Below are positions 1 to 9,642 of a stretch of 16,450 nucleotides of DNA, piece after piece. The notes under the pieces were generated by a model that saw only the letters and a list, made by a program, of their open reading frames with translations, did no database searches and was not told the DNA's origin. Position 1 is the stretch's first letter. Each line of letters opens with the position of its first letter. The stretch comes from Gonapodya sp. JEL0774. Lineage: Eukaryota; Monoblepharomycota; Monoblepharidomycetes; Monoblepharidales; Gonapodyaceae. The stretch lies in the NCBI GenBank assembly GCA_027604505.1, contig JADIIX010000258.1:1-16450 (forward strand), given 5' to 3'. The translations under genes were made by a program, and so were the position numbers.

Positions 1-3000
1 CCCTGCCCCGACATCCTCCCCCCCCAATCCCCCGGACCCACCCCCACCCCCGCCAGCTCCGCCCCTTCCACACCACCCACACCCTCGTCACCCACACATC
101 CCTCCACCTCTCCGCCTGCTTCTCCCACTTCCCTCCCGCGTTCCTCTTCCCCCACCTCTCCCCATACCCCATACCCTCTCACTCCACCCCGTCCACCTCC
201 CCACCGCCCTCGCTCGACATCAAGTCCAAACCAGTCGACGACGTCGCCAGGTGGTGCAAGCGGACCCGATCCCCACAGGATCTCAAGGCCGTCAGACACG
301 CGTGCTTGGCGGAGGTGGCGAGGTGGTCGGGCGGGGGCGGGGGCGGGGTTGGGGGGCTGCTGGGCCTATCTACGTCCGCATCCGCAGCCGCAGCCACATC
401 CACGTCCGCCTCCGCCGGGACCATGGCCGAGAAGCCCTCCGAGGTGCGCAAGTTCGTGGCGCAGATGAAGGGGCTGGCGAGATTGTGTGAGAGGAGGTTG
501 GCGGAGGTTGGCGTGGGCGGGGGTGCGGAGGGTGCGGGAAAGGAGGGGAAAGCAGGTGCGGGTGCGGGTGACGATACGGTATGTGCGATTTTGCTTGCTC
601 CATTATTATCGTTCTTCGTTGTTGTTTTTTTTTTTTTTTTGCGCCTTTTTGTCTTCCGACTCTCATTCTACGCAAGGAACAGAGGGGGGCTTTATCCGTT
701 CCTGGTTGTTCTGACCACCCATCCACCCCGCCACGCCTTTCCATCACCCTTTCAGACCCCACCACCCGCCCACCTCCACCTCCTCCCCCCACCGACGCCC
801 GACCTCCCCCGTACCGTACGATCTCTGCTGGTCAGCGCCGACGACGGCCTGGTCTGGTGGTTTCTGTCGTACCTGAACCGCACGCACGCCGGGGCCGACC
901 CTGATGTTTCAGGGTCAGCGTCGGCGGTGCCGGTGGGGACCGTACCCACCCGCACACCCACGCCCACGCCCACGTCGGACTCGCTGAGTCGAGGAACCGG
1001 GGCCCCGCTGGTCTCCCTCTGGGTCGAGTGTGAGCAGTACGCTCGGGCGTACGGGGACCTCGTGAGGGACGGGGAGGCCGGGGTGGGCGGGCAGGTGCAG
1101 GTGCAGGGCAGGGTGGAGGGGTTGCGGAGGGACGCGCGGCGGGTGGCGAGGGAGTTTGGTATCGTGGATGTCGGGTGGGGCGGTGGAGGGGCTGGAGCGG
1201 CGGGTGGGAGGGCGGGCAGGGTGAAGGTCTCGGTTTCGGACGGGGCTCGGGAGGCGATCGGGAGGTTCGTGGTGGGAAGTGGGACAGACGGGGTGGATGG
1301 GATGGTCAGAATACGCGACGAGGTGGAGCTGGTGCTGGGCCGAGTGTATGATGGGTTTGTGGGCAGTGAGGAGTACTGGGGGTGGGTGGCAATGTGGCAC
1401 GGGTTGGAAGCGAGGAAGAGAGCGATGGGGGAGGTGGTCGAGGGGCGGTGTATGGTGGTGCAAGCAGTGACAGCGAGGTTGAACGATGTTGGTGAGTGAA
1501 GGTCGTTTTTCCCATGTTCTCACCGCCAAACGTCTTGAGACTGAGCTGTACCAAAATGGACATACAAACCACCCATTGGTGTGAAAACACTTTGCAGTGA
1601 GGGACACTCTAGCTGACCCTTCCGACTCCCTCCTCGAGCGCGATCACGCCGACCCTGATCTCTCGACGTCCGGCGTGTCTGATACGCTTGCATCTTCCGA
1701 CACTATGGATCCAGACCGCACACCACTTTCCTTGGCTTCGTCTTTTCCCGGACCGCTGACAACTTCGCCGGACCGTTCCCTCCTGGACGACAGGAGGGAC
1801 CCTGTGCAGGACGTCTACGACGGGTTGGATCGCGTGTTGCTGCAACTGCAGGTCGTGACGACGGTGTTGCAAAGCACTGTGCAGAGTCCTCCCCCGGGGG
1901 GCGTGTCAGAACTGCTTGAGAGCCTGGAGCCACCGCTGGTCGTGCGCAGGTGGGCTGAGCAGGTAGAGGTGCTGAAGCGGTTGCAGGTGGAGTTAGGGAT
2001 ACAGGCGGGAAAACTGTGCGTTGAGCGGGACAAAATTGAGGCGGAGTTGATGGGTGGGGAATTGGTCGAAGTGTGTTTTCTTGTAAGCGAAGCGGGCGAA
2101 TGAGTTGCGGTGATGACTGACCGCTTGGAACTTGGTTCCTCTGGCATAGGGTCGGTTTAAAGCAATTGTTGAAACAAGTCGAAAAATTACTGGTCGTGCG
2201 GGCAAGAGGATTGTAGTGAGCGTCTTCACTCCTGCTTCGGAGAAATTTGCACTTCGGCATGTTTCAATCAGTTTCTGACACCCCCATTCCCGTCTTGTTA
2301 GTATTACGACATCACCCTCACTCGTGTTGACGCGTCCACAATGTCTTCCGGTTGGACCGTCACTCGGCGCTTTTCAGAGTTTGACAAGCTCAACAGGTCG
2401 TTGGAGGTAGTCTATCGCCATGTAAGAGAGTTCCAGTTCCCAAAGAAGGGGATCAAGACTCTAGTGAAGACCAAGAAGACCATGGATGAAAGGAGGATAA
2501 TGCTTGGTCAGTACCTTCAGGTAGGTTTTGTTGCTCATGCAAGTTTGGTTGACCGAGCACAATTGTTCATGACACACGGCCGTTGCTTTTGGGCGGCCCC
2601 CAGAGATGTCTTGCAGATGATCGTGTTTGTCGATCTAGTGAGCTGCGAGCGTTTTTGAATCGATCCAGGGTTGCCTTTGCGACTCCGAAATCGAGGATAT
2701 CATTGGGTTCGAGAGAGTATGATGGTGCGTGAGCTTTACTTGTGTGATCTCTTCACTCGGTTCTCGAAGTTCAAGGCATTCCCAATATTGGACGGCCTTG
2801 CTCAACTACCATTCTCAAATGGACGCTGTCACTTCCCTACAAACGTGCGAATGAACTTGCGCTTCATCGGAAAGGCATACCGTCAGGCTACTCACAATGG
2901 TCTCGAAAAGCTCTTGAAGCCGTTGACTCTGAATCTGATTCAGACTTGGACCTGTCCACTGAGGATCTTCGTAAACAAGACTTGCAAAGCTCTGGTCAAA

Positions 3001-3798
3001 GTATTGACAGAGAGTTCCAAGACAAGAAAGTTGCCGATTCGCCGCCAAATTCTTTGCAGTCATTTGATTACGATGGAGAATCTAGTGATTGGACAGGGAG
3101 ACTTCTCGAGAAAGCATTACGCACTTTGTTTGAGCAATTGGATGGTGGATTCCCACCAGAGCCATCGTTTCGAGTCTTGGCATCGCAAATCTTGAAGAGT
3201 GACGACATCTGTGCGAGTCTGCACGGAGCGAGGTTGCCAAGGCGGTTGGGCTTTGTGAACATTCAGATGAGTGTACCTTCAAGGTGAGCGATTGTGCTGT
3301 GAAGGATTGATGCGGTGATGAATTCAGGAATTTGTTATCCAACCGTTCCTTCTCTTGACCTTCTCCAGCAGAGACACCTCTGATAGCATTACTGGGCCCG
3401 CACTTGAACGTCAAGTGATTTCATGGATCACGAAGAAAACTCGGCAAGCTCAATGTGGCGCCGAAGAAAACATTTGGTTCGAGGATTTGTTGAAGCAGCT
3501 GGTGAATATACATGGGAATTATCGAGACGGATCATCTTCAAAGATGGAAGTCCGTACACGTATGGTCACTGCCTTCCCAGGTGAGTTGATCACGTTGATA
3601 ACAAATGGTCGATACGAACACCGGTTGACTTTTAAGCATTCCATTCTCACGTGCTCAGCATTTGCTATTCAACTTCTTGGCTCGGCGCAAGTGGTCGCAG
3701 CAACAGCGTTCGCGTTCGATTCTCTTCAAGACGCTTCACTGAACGCGCATCTGCTTTATAAACTTTGTGACATCGTCATGGAGAGCATGTCTTATTGA
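1..3798 (+). CDS. Sorting nexin of the Mdm1/SNX13/SNX25 type (PXA end, RGS-like, PX, Nexin_C), 5' partial
   Basis: Exons: <3-578, 756-1491, 1598-2082, 2150-2215, 2302-2520, 2604-2724, 2770-3283, 3369-3580, 3659-3798; the 1,022 visible codons stay in frame. Proteins of this family tether ER to vacuole, endosome or lipid droplets and bind PI3P. Visible residues 1-190 look like the end of a PXA domain interrupted by Gly and Ser/Ala runs. About 205-425 is RGS-like (helix-rich, FLSYLNRTH, LVSLWVECEQYARAY, YDGFVGSEEYW). About 520-600 is a probable coiled coil. About 600-733 is PX, with GRFKAIVE, YYDITL, the TRRFSEF phosphoinositide motif, FPKKG and DERR. The C-terminus (about 880-1022) matches Nexin_C, ending in FDSLQDASLNAHLLYKLCD. 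Membrane anchors expected at the N-terminus lie outside the window. Uncertain points: the exon 3 donor (2082, or 2070 at GTGTGT), the non-CAG acceptor at 2769, and the exon 8 start (3369 or 3372). PX and Nexin_C are secure; RGS is moderate; PXA is weak. Confidence 0.85.
329..356 (+). repeat. G-run tract, potential G-quadruplex, coding for poly-Gly
   Basis: Five runs of three to six G are separated by one or two bases. They lie inside the first visible exon of the sorting nexin and are translated as SGGGGGGVGG. The pattern fits the usual G-quadruplex rule (four or more G3+ runs with short loops). Whether it folds, or merely reflects the extreme G bias of this exon, cannot be told from sequence. 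Confidence 0.5.
625..640 (+). repeat. Poly-T run in sorting-nexin intron
   Basis: Sixteen consecutive T lie in the first intron visible here (579-755), followed by further pyrimidine-rich sequence. It is an intronic homopolymer; its length is likely to be polymorphic or prone to sequencing error. No coding consequence is expected. Confidence 0.7.
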
Positions 3799-3852
3799 CT
3801 GTCGCTACAAATTACTATTTTGAACGATCATAAGTACTCATAATTTATCAAT

Positions 3853-6800
3853 TCATGAGCCTGTCGCACTTCTTTCAATCTGTGGCGGTGGTCCTTCGCC
3901 GCCGTTCTTTGGTTGTTGATTCGGTACTATGACAAACAATCGCTTCTCGTGATTGTTCTGTTTTCATAGAGATTATAAAGGTTTGATTTGAAAATTTTCC
4001 TTAACCATTTATCTTACCTTGTTCCACCATCGGAGCATCAGCGAGTCCTCGGTAGGCAAGAGGTGAAAACCTCCAACCACAGCAGTGTAAAGGCCAAGAA
4101 TTCCTTCCAATAGGGGTTTATGAGTTACAGAAACAGATCACATTGTGTCAGGACTCACCCATCAAGACGACATAGAATATGAGCGCTAATTAAGTTGCAT
4201 TTTTGAGAAAGGGTAAAAGCGAGGGTGTTGCTGTCATGCAACTCATTAACGTACGCTGAAACATGACGCTCACTTGTTTGGTAGGTTGCATTCTTCACGC
4301 AGTTCACTACAATGTACGATCACCCGATGAGCACCCAAATCTCGTTTACGACAGACAAATTGAAGTGTAGCAACTCACCGATGATGGTGACTGTAGGAAC
4401 AATAACCAGGTAAGCTGCCCCAGGAATACCGAGAGGTGATCGAAACGGCCTGGCTACCTTTGGATACTTTAGTTGAAACCCTATGTACGTGATCCCCACC
4501 CCTAGGAACAGAAAACGGTATGAAGAGTTCCGCTTTACGGCACTTCTGCCCCCCAAAATGTTGACGCACCCATGTATCTGTGGTTAAGATTTACAGAAGG
4601 AGGTGAGGCGACGGTGCTTGTGCACTGTGGCATTTTACTCACGCGACAAATCCCGAAACAACTGTCAGATTAAGAAGAAGTGTAATCGAAGACGATTCTG
4701 AGTTGTTTTTTTGCAAAACCCAGACCACAATCGATACAACGTATGCAAAAATTGCAACAACGACGGTGGCTCGCCAAGGTACAAAATCTTTGTTGTCCGC
4801 AGTCACGGAGAGGAAGTGAGGTAGATAACCGGTTCTCGACAGTGCCCAAAGTTGTCTCCCTGATGCCCATAACATTGCCAGAAGGTTACACATATAAGAT
4901 GGGACAAGGTAAAGGATAAAGGGTCGGTGCCAGGCTTCCCCCTATCATTGAATGAGCATCACCATGCCACGTCAATTGTGATTTATGATGCAGTGGGTCA
5001 CCATCGAGTATTCTGGATGAACAGACTCACATAAAGGTTTGCCATCACATCAACCATGGGATATGCCGAGTTCTCCATCACATATGCACCAGGTGTTACT
5101 GACACAGGGAAACGTGGATAAATTTAACAAAACATAGCGTGAAGAGCGAAGATTTACCGAGAACGTTGAAAATCATCAAAAGCTATCGAAGGAACGGAAA
5201 CTCTAAGATTTCCTTCGTTTGAGCACGACTCATAACGCGATCAGCAGCACACACCGTTGCACACACAGCAAGAAACAGCCATGTTGCCCACAGACTGCGT
5301 GGCGTGTTCACCGCGGGTTCGATCATTTCTTTTGATGCAACGCTGAGGCACTCGAGTCCCGTGAAGAACCAAGCGGCGTCCGGAATCACAGTAATGATAC
5401 CCGTAATACCATAGGCGAAACGTTCCACCTCGCAAATAGCAGTAGAAATGACAGACGCGCATTGTCCTGTTGTTTCATCGACCTCCGCGCACACACAAGG
5501 ATCTGTCGGCGACACGAGTTCTGCTGGTGAGCCCCATGCAAAGGAGGTGTCCAGATGCGCTGCTGCAACTCCAGAGAAAATGAGTATTTGCACACCACAA
5601 GTAATGGCCAACACTGCCATCAGGTTCCAGCTCAGGACGTTGTAACGAGTGACGATGACCGCTGCGACAAAAAGGTATTTCAAACCAAGATCGTTGGCGT
5701 GTGAACCGCAACGTAGGCACTCTCACTTCCTAAAATGAGATAGAAGGCCATAATCAACGGACCCCATACATTGTTATCAATGTTCAGCATCTCCGCGACA
5801 TAGCCTGAGCCACCGACAAGTACCAAGCATATGAAGCTAGTGTATTCGACCAGCTCACTACCGTTCACGGGAGTAAACAAGTTGAACAGCCACTATTTCA
5901 GCGAGAGAAGGAAGAAGTACACAAACGCACCTGTTGCCAATCACAAAACCAAGCCAGCTGTCCAAAACGGCGCGACAGTACGCAAACGCACCTCCTGTAA
6001 CTGGAATCGCTGTTGACATCTCGGCAAGACAAAAAGCGAGTGAAGCATACATCTGATGAATGCAGTTCAAAACGTTGATTCAAATCAACCCAAAAGACCA
6101 TGGGAAGAGGGGGGGCTCACAAGACCAGCGATCACGGTCGCGACCCAGAAACCACCATAACCAGCATGAAGACCAATATTCCAACCAGCAAACTCTCCCG
6201 ATATTACAGCGCTCACTCCGAGGCCAAGGAGCTGCAGGAAATTGGCTTTGAAAGTTGGGGGGACCCGTCGTTCCATGTATATCAACCACCGGTCGGTCAC
6301 CATCGAGTCGTCAGGGTAGACTAGCGACGACGAATAGTGATCAGCGTCGCAATGTTGTGCCGCGGCTGGCGGCCGGCATCCTCACCGTCATACAATACTT
6401 TCTCGTGCCACCATTTTCGGCCACGCAGGTAAAGTTGCAAGAGCTTGCCCTCGGTATGGATGGATCTGATACTTCCAGCGTTCCCATATTCACCAACAAC
6501 GCTTTGCCTCCGTGACAGCCTGTTCTTCTGTACAGGAGCAATGATTTGACCGACAGTGTCCCGCCTAGATGAGCTCAAAGAGCCGAGATAACTCCCCAAG
6601 CCCGTACTTGAGCTGGCATGGTCATCTTTTTTACCGTCGGTGGGATTTGATGAATTGCTTATAGAAGCACGTTTAACGGTGGTGGCAACAATAGCTACAC
6701 CAGAATCGTCAACTGAATCTTCAGATTTCTCTGCCGTAGAAACCGAGAAAGACACCCTGGCACGGGTTGGTGCGGATTCTTGCACAGACGAGCTGTCGGG

Positions 6801-7481
6801 CACCGCGAGCATTTCTATCTGTCGAGGAGTGGGTACCGTCTCAGGATCAACAGGAATAGCGAATGCAGAGCTTGTCATGGCCTTGCCAAAGAAGTACTCT
6901 GCATCCTGCCGAATGTCCTCCAGCGCATCTAATTCTGCTTCCTTTTCCTGGAGTGGGGACAACCCGGGTGCATCGTTTCCGGCAAAGTTTCGAATGTCTT
7001 GTGACACGGCTTGGACAAATTGCTCAATAGATTGTTGGCGGCTGGAGCGACTCATGCCACTCGCGTTGGAATGAGACAAAGAGAGATTGCCGGAGAGTCT
7101 CCTTCCGGTGTCGGTGGATTTGCTTTTTGGGAGTTTCCCAGGTACTTTTGGGCCTCTTGATCCCCCGGTGGTCGTCGACATGGTTCTTGCCATGTCCTCA
7201 GTAGGTTTGGTCTTCCCATCGGATGAGGTTCGTTTTACCACCGACAACGAATTGGGCAGCGATCCAAGATACGGAGGGCTTATCTTTACAACAGGAGAGT
7301 CACTATCCGATGGGCGATGATTGGGTGACTTTTGAGTGAGCGAATCGCTTGGCTCTGGCTCCTCAACAGGCACTGCAGCAAGTTGAGGAGGAGATGGCGA
7401 CAAGTTCTTTGCGTGGGACTCTCTTGGTCCGACAATCATTTGACCAGGAGAGGTTTCATTCGAATCGGCGGCAGCTGCCAT
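3853..7481 (-). CDS. APC-superfamily amino-acid/ethanolamine-permease-like transporter with long Ser-rich N-terminal extension
   Basis: Exons in transcript order: 7481-6386, 6320-6121, 6052-5931, 5857-5727, 5661-5255, 5182-5158, 5098-5031, 4941-4643, 4577-4570, 4501-4379, 4185-4159, 4103-4018, 3957-3853; 898 codons, all phases consistent. An in-frame TAA abuts the start ATG, so the N-terminus is fixed unless there is an upstream exon. Residues 1-365 are hydrophilic and Ser/Thr-rich, with basophilic kinase-type sites KRTS, RRLS, KRAS, RRDT and RRQS. The transporter core follows: LGLGVSAVISGEFAGWNIGL (helix 1), AEMSTAIPVTGGAFAY, IPDAAWFFTGLECLSVASKE, GRQLWALSRTGYLP and YPKVARPFRSPLG. These are APC signatures closest, by eye, to the bacterial-type ethanolamine permeases. 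Likely a plasma- or vacuolar-membrane proton symporter for ethanolamine or an amino acid; substrate unproven. The last exon is slightly uncertain: without it translation stops at 4009 (866 aa). Confidence 0.85.
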
Positions 7482-7826
7482 TTAGGATTCGACGAGAGGG
7501 GGTGATGTTGTTACAAAGACGTTCCTTCTTCGCCACCAGGGACGATCCTGTCCCAACCAGGCAGCTTCGTCTTAGATGGCATCGATAATGCATCGAGCGG
7601 AAATAATAGAGGAAACAAGCTTTCACGAAATTTCAGATTTTCGCCAAAGTTTCCGTTGGATGCATGTTCTTTCCGCAGCACAATGAGCGCGGAACCACCT
7701 TGGGAAACGGCGCAAATAATATGCAGAGCGTGCAGCCGATTTCTTTCTCTCAGCACTCTTCGACTCCATCAAGACTCTGGGATTTCTTGAATTCTTTTCT
7801 TCATCACCTCCTTTCTTCAATCAACC
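7482..7826. promoter_or_regulatory. Shared divergent promoter region between permease and secreted-protein genes
   Basis: These 345 bases separate two divergent start codons and hold no convincing gene. The last 90 bases before the plus-strand ATG are CT-rich on the plus strand (TTCTTGAATTCTTTTCTTC and similar), a common look for fungal promoters and 5' leaders. I saw no clear TATA box on either strand. Both genes must take their proximal promoter elements from here. Confidence 0.5.
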
Positions 7827-9478
7827 ATGAGAGTCGCTTCCTTCCTGCTCATCAACCTTGCCCTCGCTTCAGCTTCCATCGCACGCCCGTTCCCACTATT
7901 CAAAGCTGCTCCTCTCTCCCTTCAGAACTTCGATGAATTCTCCCACCTCTTGCGGAGCGGTGACCTCCTCTCGTCAGTCACGGCCCTCGAATCTGAGTTC
8001 GCCGTCGCTCCGATGACGTGCGTGGACCCAAACGCAGATCTGCCGGTCAAGGGCGAATTTGCTCAACTCGCGTTCCCTATCTCGAATGTTACGCTCATCG
8101 ACATTGAGACCAAGGGCCGCGCCATTGGAAACGTTTCCATATCTGTCGTCACTCTCCCTCCTTCTCCCACTCCGCCTTCCTCTCCTTCAGACCCAAGCGA
8201 ACCCGTAGCAACCGAGCCTGAACCTATCTCGGCTGGACCCAATGTTACATTCTCCGTTTCACTCTCGGCCAACACTCCGGCTTTGCTCGCCTCGCTGATG
8301 CTGACACCGCCCACACTGGTTTTGGATCCTCTCACTGGTATTCTCACTTTCAACTTGACCACCCCTACCAAGTTTTTGGTTCCGACCGAGTGAGTCACAA
8401 AGATAGTTTTGTAACTTTCTCCACAATCAAACCTGACGTGGCCACATCTATCCCCTACACGACTCCCACTTTTACATACCTACATTCATCTATCCCCTGC
8501 ACGACTCCCACTTCTCCATACATCTATCCCCTACAAAAACGCAGCTGTGCCATCGTTAAGGTCAAGGTTACCGTCCCCAAATCAGAAACCGCCGTCGCCG
8601 CGCTCAAAGTTCGTGCTGCCATGATGGGCATCGATGTTACAGGTACCGGCGCTGCCTCGAATCCCGACGATACTCTCGACTTCCAATCGCTGGACCTCAT
8701 GAGCGTTTTTGGAAATGTCGGCATCTCTCAGGTAAGAGACACGGACACGTTGAGGTGACTCTTTGATTCCGGTGTATTCACACATGTTTTTTCTGTTCGT
8801 TAGGCCAAAGTCAACACAACTGTAAGCGTGCTGGGTGTGAACGGTGCCGTCAGCGGCGACTCCATCTACGCTGGTGTGAATGTTACATACATTGCCACTC
8901 GGGGTGCGTTGCTTGTTCACGTGCAGGTGCAAGAAGCGCAACCGTAACCCTAACCGTAACTCACTTTACATGACCGAAACTCAGGTGCCGTTTCCCTGGT
9001 CGATTCCAAAGTCAACGGAAACGTGTCCCTCACGTCCGTTCTGGCATCCGTAGTCGCTTCTCAGGTGTCCTTCAACGGTTCTTTCAACGCGTCCTCACGT
9101 CTTGGCGATGCTCGCGCTGGTCCCATTACTATTCTGAAGGTGTGTTGCTCTCCGTTCACGCCACACTGTCGACACCACGTCGTTACGTCCTTACTCCTTA
9201 TCCCGCAGGACCCTGCCTACGTCGTCCCCACCTCTGTCTCCGTATGGTCCGTCCTCGGTGCGGCGTATGTTGAGATCTCTGATCCCTTTGACGGCCCTTT
9301 CAACGCCAGCTCTGGCTTTATGTCCGCGCCTGTCATCACGGACACCAAAAACCTCATCACCGTCGTGCCAGGTATCTACCCGGCCAAGGTGTCGGGATTC
9401 CGGGGTTTGGCCACGGGAAGTGACTCGGCGGAGGTGTCGAGTAAGGTTGGAGCTTCTACGCTCAAGTTCATTGGGTGA
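7827..9478 (+). CDS. Secreted, heavily N-glycosylated beta-rich protein of unknown family
   Basis: Exons: 7827-8389, 8545-8731, 8804-8903, 8985-9139, 9209-9478; 424 residues, phases consistent at all four introns. The N-terminus MRVASFLLINLALASASIA is a textbook signal peptide (one basic residue, hydrophobic core, cleavage likely after ASIA), so the product should enter the secretory pathway. There is no second membrane segment and no obvious GPI tail. About ten N-x-S/T sequons are present (NVT, NVS, NLT, NTT, NGS, NAS), and most of the chain alternates hydrophobic and polar residues as expected for beta strands. A Pro/Ser/Glu-rich linker lies near residues 111-133. Exons 4 and 5 each carry a similar block (FNGSFNASSR...AGPIT and FDGPFNASSG...SAPVIT), pointing to internal duplication. 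I do not recognise the family; a wall-associated or extracellular structural role is only a guess. Confidence 0.8.
8445..8536 (+). repeat. Imperfect minisatellite within intron 1 of the secreted-protein gene
   Basis: CATCTATCCCCT recurs at 8445, 8487 and 8521. The first two copies extend through a shared string ending ACGACTCCCACTT; the third is truncated just before the acceptor at 8544. The spacings are 42 and 34 bases. The tract makes up more than half of a 155-base intron, the longest in this gene. Confidence 0.75.
8942..8959 (+). repeat. Short telomere-like interstitial repeat in intron 3
   Basis: Three consecutive hexamers read CCGTAA, CCCTAA, CCGTAA. The middle one is the complement of the TTAGGG telomere unit common in fungi and animals. 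It sits in an 81-base intron (8904-8984) of the secreted-protein gene. With only one perfect unit, chance is a real possibility. Confidence 0.4.
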
Positions 9479-9642
9479 AAAGAGAGGCGGTGTGGTGCTT
9501 CGAAACCATGAAAAAGTTACTCATCATTGCTGTTTAGAAAATGTATATTCGAACTTTGCCTGCATATTACTCCCGATGTAGTTTATTGCCAACGTATTGG
9601 TTCCCACGGAAAAAATTGCGCGCATCCCTACTCGTTATCACA

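Noticed and set aside
915-1607. A 230-codon minus-strand open frame rich in His, Pro and Arg
   Set aside because: It is the antisense shadow of the G-rich RGS-like exon; low-complexity composition explains the absence of stops and it has no motif.
6070-6090. A 7-base inverted repeat (GTTGATT ... AATCAAC)
   Set aside because: It lies in a permease intron with a two-base loop; too short and unphased to call a regulatory site or terminator.
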